A stretch of 5,028 nucleotides of DNA from SG8-41 sp035456985 (GTDB taxonomy: Bacteria; Pseudomonadota; Gammaproteobacteria; Burkholderiales; SG8-41), in the NCBI GenBank assembly GCA_035456985.1, contig DATICE010000201.1, positions 1-5,028 of the forward strand, in the 5' to 3' direction. Below the pieces are notes generated by a model. The model worked only from the letters and a program-made list of their open reading frames with translations, made no database searches and was not told the origin of the DNA. The position numbers and the translations under genes were made by a program. Of the stretch, positions 1-5,028 are shown in pieces; position 1 is the stretch's first letter, and the number at the start of each line of letters is the position of its first letter.

Positions 1-642
1 CATCCCGGCCGGTTTGCCATCGTGAAGCCCGTGGATCCCGACGATCCGGCGGTCGCCGATGTCATCGCCGACTGGAAGAAGACGCCGGGCGCGGTCGGCG
101 TGCGCATCATGATGACGAAGGAGCCGGGGCGCGACCGCCCTCCCTCCCACCCGGGCCTCGACCGGATCTGCCGCGCGGCCGCCAAGCACGGCTTCCCCGT
201 CAACGTCCTGTTCTGGGGCAACCTGGAAGCGGGCACGATGCTGATCGACCGCCACCCCGATACGCGATTCATCGTCGACCATCTGGCCATCCTGCAGCCG
301 CGCACGCCGCCCGCGCCGCCGCAGCCCTGGGCCGATCTGCCGAAAGTGCTGGAGCTCGCGAAGCGCAAGAACGCGGTGATCAAGGTGAGCGGCGCCTGCA
401 CGCTGTCGCAGAAGCCGTATCCCTTCCCGGACATCTGGGACCCGCTTGCGCGCATATTCGACGCCTGGGGATTCGAGCGCTGCCTGTGGGGCACCGACTG
501 GACCCGCGCTTTCGCGGTCGTCAACTACGAGCAGGCCGTGAAGCCCTTCCTCGAGACCAAGCGCTTGAGCGACAGTGAACGCGCGATGCTGATGGGCGGC
601 GCCTGCGCGAAGGCCTACCGCTGGTCGCCGAAGGCGACCTAG
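1..642 (+). CDS. Amidohydrolase family protein (PF04909/COG3618-like), 5'-truncated by the window edge
   Basis: The reading frame is open from base 1, so the gene begins to the left; the in-frame GTG at 22 is probably internal. 213 codons are visible and the stop is TAG at 640-642. The family folds as a metal-assisted TIM barrel of about 280-300 residues, so roughly the N-terminal quarter, including the usual HxH motif on strand 1, is missing here. Visible family features are the GVR strand (nt 97-105), a strand NVLFWGN, the FIVDHLAI strand whose His (codon at 280-282) is the expected active-site or metal-ligand His, and LWGTDW near the C-terminus, whose Asp is the usual strand-8 catalytic residue. 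Relatives hydrolyse lactones (for example 2-pyrone-4,6-dicarboxylate lactonase) or decarboxylate aromatic acids. The substrate cannot be read from this fragment. It is convergent with the binding-protein gene, 29 bp apart. Family assignment is fairly sure; function is open. Confidence 0.85.
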   Translation, partial: HPGRFAIVKPVDPDDPAVADVIADWKKTPGAVGVRIMMTKEPGRDRPPSHPGLDRICRAAAKHGFPVNVLFWGNLEAGTMLIDRHPDTRFIVDHLAILQPRTPPAPPQPWADLPKVLELAKRKNAVIKVSGACTLSQKPYPFPDIWDPLARIFDAWGFERCLWGTDWTRAFAVVNYEQAVKPFLETKRLSDSERAMLMGGACAKAYRWSPKAT

Positions 643-671
643 CGCACTCGCCCCGTGCAGGCGCGCGCCCG

Positions 672-1646
672 CTATCTCACAATCTTGATGCCGACATCCC
701 TGAACACTTCGCGCCGCGCGGCGAGTGACTCCTCGGCGAGCCGCAGAAGCTGCTCGCCCGTAACGTAACCGTCCTCGGACTGGCTTTCCGAGAGGTACTT
801 GCGCCAGCTGTCGGTCTTGACCAGGCGCTCGAAAACGCTTTCCCAGTACGCCACTTCATCCTTGGTCAGCCCCGGTGGCGCCACCACGCCGCGCACCGTG
901 CGGATGTTGGGCATCTTGAATCCCGCCTCCTGCAGAGTCGGAACATCGGGATGCGCGGGCAGCCGCCGCTCGGCCATCTGGGCGATGACGCGCATGGTGC
1001 GACTTTGCACCTGCTCCTTCACTTCTGACGGGTCGGCGATGAGGAGTTGCGCGTGCCCGCCGAGTATCGCGGTGATGCGTTCGCTGCCTCCCGGCATCGG
1101 CACGTAGGTCCACGTCGCGCCGCTCTGCTTCTGAATGACCTGGCGTATCAGGTTGCCGATTGCCTGCACCGAGCTGCCGGCCTGCAGTAATTGCCCCGGG
1201 CTTTTCTTCGCGGCCTCCACGAACTCGTTCATCGTCTTGTAGGGCGAGTCCGAACGGACGATGATCAGGGAAGGGTCGAAGATGAGGTTGGCGATCGGGG
1301 TCAGCTCGGTGAACTGCACGCGCGCCTCCTTTGCCGTGAGAGGCGCAGTCAGCCACACGCTGGTATAGAAGGCGATCACGTGAGGATTGCCTTTCTTCTC
1401 GGCGAGGTACGACATCGCCACGGTGCCGCCGCCGCCGCTGCGGTTCGCAACGTTTGCACGCACCGGCAGCAACCGTTCCTGATCGAAGATGTTGTTGACG
1501 ATACGCGCAAACACGTCCGAGCCCCCGCCCGGTCCGGTATGCACGACCAGCTCGACCGGCCGCGTCGGCTTGAACGACTGGGCCACGGCTTCGGCCGTGG
1601 GCAGTGCCAGCACACCCATAACAGCTACCAGAACTCCGATATGCAT
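672..1646 (-). CDS. Tripartite tricarboxylate transporter-type (Bug/TctC) periplasmic substrate-binding protein
   Basis: This 324-residue protein has the normal length and layout of Bug proteins, which bind carboxylates or other small acids in the periplasm. Residues 1-22 form a hydrophobic signal segment ending AEAVA, with cleavage likely before Gln23. The mature start RPVELVV is followed by the hallmark ligand-loop TGPGGGSD (38-44), then PGGSERITAILGGHAQ (185-200) and the C-terminal region VVAPPGLTKDEV (254-265). The start ATG at 1646 is chosen because GGAGGAGGA lies at 1660-1652 just upstream. Alternatives are ATG 1652, which overlaps that site, and ATG 1673 or GTG 1697, which lack a ribosome site but would add an RRR-containing n-region more typical of a signal peptide. 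It is the last gene of the operon, 70 nt after the PrpD homologue. No TctA or TctB membrane subunit is in view, so it may be an orphan receptor. The ligand is unknown. Confidence 0.92.
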   Translation of the reverse strand: MHIGVLVAVMGVLALPTAEAVAQSFKPTRPVELVVHTGPGGGSDVFARIVNNIFDQERLLPVRANVANRSGGGGTVAMSYLAEKKGNPHVIAFYTSVWLTAPLTAKEARVQFTELTPIANLIFDPSLIIVRSDSPYKTMNEFVEAAKKSPGQLLQAGSSVQAIGNLIRQVIQKQSGATWTYVPMPGGSERITAILGGHAQLLIADPSEVKEQVQSRTMRVIAQMAERRLPAHPDVPTLQEAGFKMPNIRTVRGVVAPPGLTKDEVAYWESVFERLVKTDSWRKYLSESQSEDGYVTGEQLLRLAEESLAARREVFRDVGIKIVR

Positions 1647-1651
1647 GAACA

Positions 1652-1660
1652 TCCTCCTCC
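1652..1660 (-). promoter_or_regulatory. Strong Shine-Dalgarno site deciding the binding-protein start
   Basis: GGAGGAGGA reads on the minus strand from 1660 to 1652. It gives a standard spacing to ATG 1646 and almost duplicates the site in front of the racemase-like gene (shared CGGAGGAGGA). It therefore favours 1646 over the upstream GTG 1697 and ATG 1673. Confidence 0.75.
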
Positions 1661-1716
1661 GTGGGTGAACCATTATTGAAATTGCGTCGAGACTCACGCT
1701 TTTGCCGGCGTGCAGT

Positions 1717-3156
1717 CTAGGCTGCGAACAAATCCATGAACTCGTTCACAGACGTGCGCTCCAGCCGCTCCTGATCGACGCAGCGCTCGAGGATTTCCCG
1801 TTGTCGCTTTGCGGGGAAGCGCCGCGCCAGGTTGATCCTGAATTTCTCGAGCAGCAGCGGAATGCCTTCCTGCCGACGCCGCGGATGGCCGAGCGGGAAG
1901 AGCACTTCGACCCGGTCGGTGCGGGTGCCGTCCGTGAATTCGACTTCCATCGCATGCGGGTTGGCGCGCTGCTCGGGATCGCGGAATGCGGCAGTGTAGC
2001 GCTCCTCGACGCAGACGGCCATCTTGTCGCGCAGCGCGTCGATTCTCGGATCGGCGGCGACGCCGTCCTCGTAGTCGGCCGCGGTCAGCCTGCCGAAGAT
2101 GAGTCCGATTGCGGCGATGTACTGCAGCGAGTGGTCGCGCGCGGCCGGGTTCCGGAGGGCGCCGCTGGTGATCAGGTGGCGCGCCGAGCGGTGCGTCCAC
2201 ATGCGTACTGCCTGAACTGCGTCGAGCCGGTCCTTGACCCGCGGGTGCAGCAGCAGGGCGCACTCGGCCGCGGTCTGCCCGTGAAAGCCTGCCGGGTATG
2301 CGATCTTGAACTGCACGTTCTCGATCACGTGCGAGCCATAGGGGCGAGGGACGCTCAGCCGCTGGCCGCGAAACAGCACGTCGTAGAAACCCCAGGTCGG
2401 AGCCGTAAGCGCGGTGGGGTAGCCCATCTCGCCGGTCAGCGCCATCAGAGCGAGCCGCACGCCGCGCGCGGTCGCGTCGGCGGCGGCCCACGACTTGCGC
2501 GTGCCTATCGTGGGCGCGACGCGGTAAAGGCGCATGGGATGGCCGTCGACCCACGCGTGGCTCAGGGCATTGATGATTTCCTCGCGCGTGCCGCCCAGCA
2601 GGCGCGTCACCACCGCCGAGGAAGCGATCTTCACCAGGATGACGTTGTCCATCCCGAGCCCGATGAAGTCATTGTCGAGCGCGAGCACCCCCTGGATCTC
2701 GTGCGCCTGGATCATGGCGGTCAGCACGTCGCGCATGTGGAGTGGCGCCTTGCCCGCGGCGACCGCGCGGCGCGACAGGTAGTCGCTGATGGCAAGGATT
2801 CCGCCGAGATTGTCGGAAGGGTGAGCGCCCGTCTTGCCGAACCAGGCATCGTTGAAATCGAGCCAGCGGTTCATCGCGCTGATGTTGAACGCCGCGGTGA
2901 CCGGGTCGAGCTCGAACTCCGTACCGGGCACCCGTGCGCCGTTCGCCAGCACCGCGCCCGGCACGACCGGGCCCAGCAGCTTGGTGCACGCCGGGTAGGA
3001 CAGGGCTTCCAGGCCGCATCCGAGCGTGTCCATGAGACAGTAGCGCGCGGTCTCGCGGGCAAGCGCGCTCGGCGCCGGTCCGTCCAGCACGTAATCGGCG
3101 ATCGCTGCGATTTCTGCGTCGGGCTGTTGCTGCGCTTCGGCCTGGCCTGTCGTCAT
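1717..3156 (-). CDS. MmgE/PrpD family protein, 2-methylcitrate dehydratase (PrpD)-like
   Basis: This 479-residue cytosolic protein is close in length and motif order to E. coli PrpD (about 483), which dehydrates 2-methylcitrate to 2-methylaconitate in propionate breakdown. Conserved blocks include LMDTLGCGLEAL (41-52), LLGPVVPG (60-67), WLDFND (98-103), HPSDNLGGIL (112-121), AHEIQG (151-156), TRKSWAA (219-225), GEMGYPTALTAPTWGFYDV (242-260), FGRLTAADYED (354-364) and GHPRRRQEGIP (423-433). Start ATG 3156 matches the family N-terminus. The frame stays open upstream, but that part runs through the neighbouring gene and looks nothing like PrpD. The ribosome site is weak, and the start lies 17 nt after the racemase-like stop, so coupling is likely. 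Stretches 104-110 and 213-217 differ from E. coli PrpD as I recall it. With no prpB or prpC nearby, it is probably a paralogue acting on a related hydroxy-tricarboxylate. Family call is very sure; exact substrate is not. Confidence 0.93.
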   Translation of the reverse strand: MTTGQAEAQQQPDAEIAAIADYVLDGPAPSALARETARYCLMDTLGCGLEALSYPACTKLLGPVVPGAVLANGARVPGTEFELDPVTAAFNISAMNRWLDFNDAWFGKTGAHPSDNLGGILAISDYLSRRAVAAGKAPLHMRDVLTAMIQAHEIQGVLALDNDFIGLGMDNVILVKIASSAVVTRLLGGTREEIINALSHAWVDGHPMRLYRVAPTIGTRKSWAAADATARGVRLALMALTGEMGYPTALTAPTWGFYDVLFRGQRLSVPRPYGSHVIENVQFKIAYPAGFHGQTAAECALLLHPRVKDRLDAVQAVRMWTHRSARHLITSGALRNPAARDHSLQYIAAIGLIFGRLTAADYEDGVAADPRIDALRDKMAVCVEERYTAAFRDPEQRANPHAMEVEFTDGTRTDRVEVLFPLGHPRRRQEGIPLLLEKFRINLARRFPAKRQREILERCVDQERLERTSVNEFMDLFAA

Positions 3157-3173
3157 GCGGTTCCGCGCCGTCC

Positions 3174-3914
3174 TCAAGGCGTCGCGAGCAGGCGGCCCCA
3201 GCCTTGCACCGGCGGCGCGATGCCCTGCGAAATGAGGCGCCAGACCTCCGCGATGGGGTTGGTCACGACGGGCTTGCCGAAATCCTCTTCGAGAATCGGC
3301 ACGGCCGCGAGGCTGCGCCACGCGCCGCCCGGCAGCAGCAGGCCGTCGGCTGAGGGGGCCTTGCGCATCGCTTCGCGCCCGAGCTGGAATGCGAGCCTCA
3401 CGCCGCCCTCGATGCTCATCGACGCCGCCTGCTTGGCCCACTGTCCGGCGCTCGTCACCACGAGAACTTCCACGCCAGCCGAGGTGAAGTATGCCGCAAG
3501 CTTCCGGTTGAGCTCTTCCGACCAGCGGCTTGCGACGGCGATGCGCCGCATGCCCAGGTGGCGCATGGCGGCGATCGTTGCCTCCGCGTGCGAATCGGCC
3601 GGCACGCCGGTGCGCCGGGTCGTTTCCTCGAGCAGCTCCAGCACGCGCGGCCGGCCGAGCTGCGAGGAGATCGGCAGGCCCGTGAGCGTGATGCGCTTCG
3701 CCCCCTGTCTCACCAGCTCGTCCACGCATCCCCAGTAGCGGTTACTTATCGCTTCGTCCACGCCCTCGGCGGTGTAGTCCGAGATCTCCATCGAGCACGA
3801 GATTCTCTTCACATCGGGCGGCAGCAGCGGCTCCGGCTTCGGCATCGGGCGACTTTCGTCGCCCAGCGGCGAGACCGAGCCGGCGATGAAGCGCACGTTG
3901 GCGGCATTGCTCAC
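3174..3914 (-). CDS. Asp/Glu racemase superfamily protein, arylmalonate decarboxylase/maleate isomerase-like
   Basis: The 246-residue cytosolic protein aligns from memory along its length with Bordetella arylmalonate decarboxylase (AMDase): an N-terminal TAEGVDEAI segment (48-56), strand ITLTGLPISS (75-84), LGMRRIAVASRW (120-131) before an EELNRKLAAYF helix, DGLLLPGGAWRSLAAVP (190-206), GKPVVTNP (213-220) and a GWGRLL ending (238-243). The family has two pseudo-symmetric alpha/beta domains and normally uses one or two catalytic Cys. Here those positions read Gly79 and Gly196, and the only cysteines are Cys40 and Cys63. The AMDase oxyanion residues T75, S76 and Y126 correspond to Leu80, Pro81 and Trp131. 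Start GTG 3914 is chosen because GGAGGAGGA precedes it at 3927-3919; the longer TTG 3950 frame has no site. It is the first gene of the operon. Fold is confident; activity and substrate are unknown, and it may not racemise anything. Confidence 0.85.
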   Translation of the reverse strand: MSNAANVRFIAGSVSPLGDESRPMPKPEPLLPPDVKRISCSMEISDYTAEGVDEAISNRYWGCVDELVRQGAKRITLTGLPISSQLGRPRVLELLEETTRRTGVPADSHAEATIAAMRHLGMRRIAVASRWSEELNRKLAAYFTSAGVEVLVVTSAGQWAKQAASMSIEGGVRLAFQLGREAMRKAPSADGLLLPGGAWRSLAAVPILEEDFGKPVVTNPIAEVWRLISQGIAPPVQGWGRLLATP

Positions 3915-3918
3915 GATG

Positions 3919-3927
3919 TCCTCCTCC
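3919..3927 (-). promoter_or_regulatory. Strong Shine-Dalgarno site of the first operon gene
   Basis: GGAGGAGGA on the minus strand (3927-3919) stands five to eight nt ahead of GTG 3914, depending on which repeat of the purine run pairs. It decides a GTG start over the in-frame TTG at 3950 and would give the operon a high initiation rate. Confidence 0.75.
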
Positions 3928-3939
3928 GCGGAATGCCGG

Positions 3940-3957
3940 ATTCTATACAACTTGCAA
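3940..3957 (-). promoter_or_regulatory. Possible promoter (-10 element) of the three-gene operon
   Basis: This is the only AT-rich island in the upstream gap. On the minus strand it contains TAGAAT (3945-3940), which matches five of six bases of the sigma-70 -10 consensus. Transcription would begin about 20 nt before GTG 3914, leaving room for the ribosome site. No -35 hexamer stands at the usual distance; TTGCAA (3957-3952) is too close. If real, it would probably need an activator. The inner TTGTATAGAA is a near palindrome, so a regulator site is also possible. Confidence 0.35.
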
Positions 3958-4077
3958 TCAGCGCGGCGGCCGGCGGTGCAGATCGCGGTGGCGGTCGGCT
4001 ATGTCGCGATGATGAGCCTGATCGTGAACGCCTTCGAGGTGCCGCCGGTCGGGGACGGCACGAAGCCCGCCCTGTAA
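3952..4077 (+). CDS. Possible small single-span membrane protein or 3' remnant of a lost gene
   Basis: I do not recognise this frame. From TTG 3952 it would encode 41 residues: a basic start (QSARR), a hydrophobic stretch from about 8 to 28 (AVQIAVAVGYVAMMSLIVNAF) and a short polar tail ending TKPAL. From 3961 to the stop at 4075-4077 nearly every codon ends in G or C (TAT being the exception) and G is common at first positions, which looks like genuine coding sequence. Against it, no ribosome site precedes TTG 3952, GTG 3976 or ATG 4009, and its start would overlap the presumed operon promoter. A frame on the minus strand over the same bases is also open and GC3-rich, so the coding strand is not certain. 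It converges on the TSUP gene. Either a short protein or the tail of a deleted gene would fit. Confidence 0.3.
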   Translation: MQSARRPAVQIAVAVGYVAMMSLIVNAFEVPPVGDGTKPAL

Positions 4078-4080
4078 TCG

Positions 4081-4126
4081 GGTGATCGGGAGATCGAAAC
4101 AGACTTCGCCACCTCCCGCCCTCACC
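4081..4126. terminator. Imperfect inverted repeat at the end of the TSUP gene, possible terminator
   Basis: GGTGA (4081-4085), CGGGAG (4087-4092) and CGAA (4095-4098) can pair with TTCG (4105-4108), CTCCCG (4113-4118) and TCACC (4122-4126). That makes a 15-bp stem with two small internal loops and a 6-nt loop. The distal arm includes the stop codon of the permease gene (4124-4122). There is no T-run on either side, so it is not a classic intrinsic terminator; it may stabilise or end transcripts in combination with Rho. Confidence 0.3.
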
Positions 4127-4952
4127 ACACGAGGCTCGCGAGAAAGCGCAGCGACGCGGCGAGCAGGAACATCCCGAACGCCAATTCGAGCGCGCGCCGC
4201 GAAAGGACGTGGGCCATTCTCGCGCCATAGGACGCGGTGACGCTCGACACCGGTGCCATCAGCGCAAACCCGATGAGCGACACGAAGCCGACCGACAGCG
4301 GAGGCAAATTCTCCTGGTGCGGCAGACCCGCGAAGATGTAGCCGAGCGTGCCGGCGAGCGCGATCGGCACCACGATGCCGGCGGAGGTCGCGACCGCCTG
4401 ATGGATCGGCTTCCCGTAGAGCGTGAGCACCATGGTGGACAGTGAGCCGCCGCTGACGCCGGTGAGCGAGGCCATCAGCCCGACCGCCAGGCCGAAAAGG
4501 CGCGTCAGCGGATGCTTCGGCAGGTCGTCCCCCAACCGCCACGATTGCCGGCCGAACAAGAGCTTGCCGGCGATGATGGTCGCGATGACGATGTAGGCGA
4601 TCTTGAAGACCGGCGATGGCGCCACCGCGGCGATGCCCGAACCGATGGCGATGCCGACGATGACGCCCGGCGTCCACTGCCACACGACATCCGTGAGCAC
4701 TGCACCGCTCGCGCGATGGGCCAGATACGACCGGATATTGGTCGGCGCCATGATCGCGAGCGAGGTGCCGATACAGAGCTGCATGTGCACCGCGTCCGGC
4801 ACGCCGAGGAGGCGGAACATTTCGTAGAGAACCGGCACCGCAACCACGCCGCCGCCGACGCCGAACATGCCGGCGAGCAGCCCGGCCACCACGCCGCCGG
4901 CCATGATGGCCGCGGCGAGGAGGAGAAGTTCGTCGAGCGGCACGCCGAGCAT
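4122..4952 (-). CDS. TSUP (TauE/SafE, PF01925) family membrane permease
   Basis: This 276-residue inner-membrane protein has about eight hydrophobic spans and the two-fold internal repeat of the family: AGLLAGMFGVGGGVVAVPVL (23-42) and GLMASLTGVSGGSLSTMVL (158-176). Each repeat has a glycine-rich half-helix thought to line the transport path. Further family-like segments are LCIGTSLAIMAPTNIRSY (59-76) and ATSAGIVVPIALAGTLGYI (188-206). Relatives export sulfite, sulfoacetate or other small organic anions driven by ion gradients. ATG 4952 gives a normal-length protein, but no clear ribosome site precedes it, and there is no other ATG, GTG or TTG further upstream in frame within the window. It is separated from the operon below by 207 bp and a hairpin, so it probably belongs to a different transcript, perhaps with the gene at the right edge. 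The cargo cannot be inferred. Confidence 0.9.
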   Translation of the reverse strand: MLGVPLDELLLLAAAIMAGGVVAGLLAGMFGVGGGVVAVPVLYEMFRLLGVPDAVHMQLCIGTSLAIMAPTNIRSYLAHRASGAVLTDVVWQWTPGVIVGIAIGSGIAAVAPSPVFKIAYIVIATIIAGKLLFGRQSWRLGDDLPKHPLTRLFGLAVGLMASLTGVSGGSLSTMVLTLYGKPIHQAVATSAGIVVPIALAGTLGYIFAGLPHQENLPPLSVGFVSLIGFALMAPVSSVTASYGARMAHVLSRRALELAFGMFLLAASLRFLASLVW

Positions 4953-4998
4953 GCCGCTACGATAACAGCATCCCCGCTCGCGACCTCCCGCTGCGCGC

Positions 4999-5028
4999 CT
5001 ACCGCTTGCCGCCGAGCAGCGACCCCAG
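4999..5028 (-). CDS. C-terminal end of an unidentified gene entering from the right
   Basis: On the minus strand the last ten codons of a frame read LGSLLGGKR then TAG (5001-4999). The codons are G/C-ending and the sequence looks like a natural protein C-terminus. The stop lies 46 bp before the TSUP start, as expected for a preceding gene in the same transcript. Too little is visible to name it, and a + strand frame through the same bases is also open, so the call is tentative. Confidence 0.4.
   Translation of the reverse strand: MGSLLGGKR

Noticed and set aside
643..671. Terminator hairpin between the two convergent genes
   Set aside because: Only a 4-bp GCAC/GTGC stem with a 7-nt loop was found, with no T-run; this is no better than expected by chance in GC-rich DNA.
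1191..1679. 162-codon + strand frame opposite the binding-protein gene
   Set aside because: It is composition-driven antisense sequence. The Bug-family motifs and the ribosome site lie on the minus strand.
3157..3729. N-terminal extension of the PrpD homologue giving 670 residues
   Set aside because: The frame is open only because stops are rare at this GC content. The extension is low-complexity sequence overlapping the racemase-like gene, and PrpD homology begins near ATG 3156.
1702..3738. 678-codon open frame on the + strand across the PrpD homologue and part of the racemase-like gene
   Set aside because: It is the antisense shadow of GC3-rich genes. Its peptide is rich in Arg, Ala and His without any domain, while the minus strand encodes clear PrpD motifs throughout.
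3958..4683. 241-codon minus-strand frame overlapping the TSUP gene
   Set aside because: It is Arg/His-rich and has no membrane spans or motif, whereas the 4122-4952 frame encodes an unmistakable TSUP permease over the same bases.
4955..5028. + strand open frame at the right edge as an alternative coding sequence
   Set aside because: It has no start codon with a ribosome site and overlaps the TSUP leader. The minus-strand C-terminus and stop at 4999 fit the local gene order better, though the evidence is slight either way.
1..5028. Insertion sequence, CRISPR array, tRNA, rRNA or direct-repeat element
   Set aside because: No transposase motif, terminal inverted repeats, spaced repeat units or tRNA-like arms were recognised on either strand by eye.

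Overview
The window is GC-rich with strong G/C preference at third codon positions. It carries a Bug/TctC-type solute-binding protein without its membrane partners, a pattern typical of Betaproteobacteria of the order Burkholderiales (Bordetella/Cupriavidus/Variovorax-like or an uncultivated relative). That placement is an inference from gene content and base composition only.

Layout: the 3' two thirds of an amidohydrolase (PF04909-like) enters from the left on the + strand and ends at 642. It converges on a three-gene minus-strand operon read 3914 -> 672: an Asp/Glu-racemase-superfamily protein resembling arylmalonate decarboxylase, a full-length 2-methylcitrate dehydratase (PrpD) homologue, and a periplasmic Bug-type binding protein. 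The first and last genes carry nearly identical strong Shine-Dalgarno sequences (CGGAGGAGGA). The middle gene has only a weak one and starts 17 nt after its neighbour's stop, which suggests translational coupling. A 207-bp gap upstream of the operon holds a possible promoter and, on the + strand, a short reading frame with striking codon bias that could be a small membrane protein or a gene remnant. Beyond it lies a minus-strand TSUP (TauE/SafE) permease, and at the right edge the last codons of another minus-strand gene.

How they may work together: the binding protein would capture a small organic acid in the periplasm, and the two cytosolic enzymes belong to families that act on di- and tricarboxylates (decarboxylation or isomerisation; dehydration or hydration). 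The amidohydrolase family also includes enzymes acting on carboxylated ring-cleavage products. The window therefore looks like an accessory carboxylic-acid uptake and catabolism locus with unknown substrate. It is not a standard prp operon, because no prpB or prpC lies beside the PrpD homologue. The most notable points are that the racemase-like protein lacks both superfamily catalytic cysteines and that the PrpD homologue differs from E. coli PrpD in otherwise conserved stretches. No mobile element, CRISPR array, tRNA or rRNA was seen.
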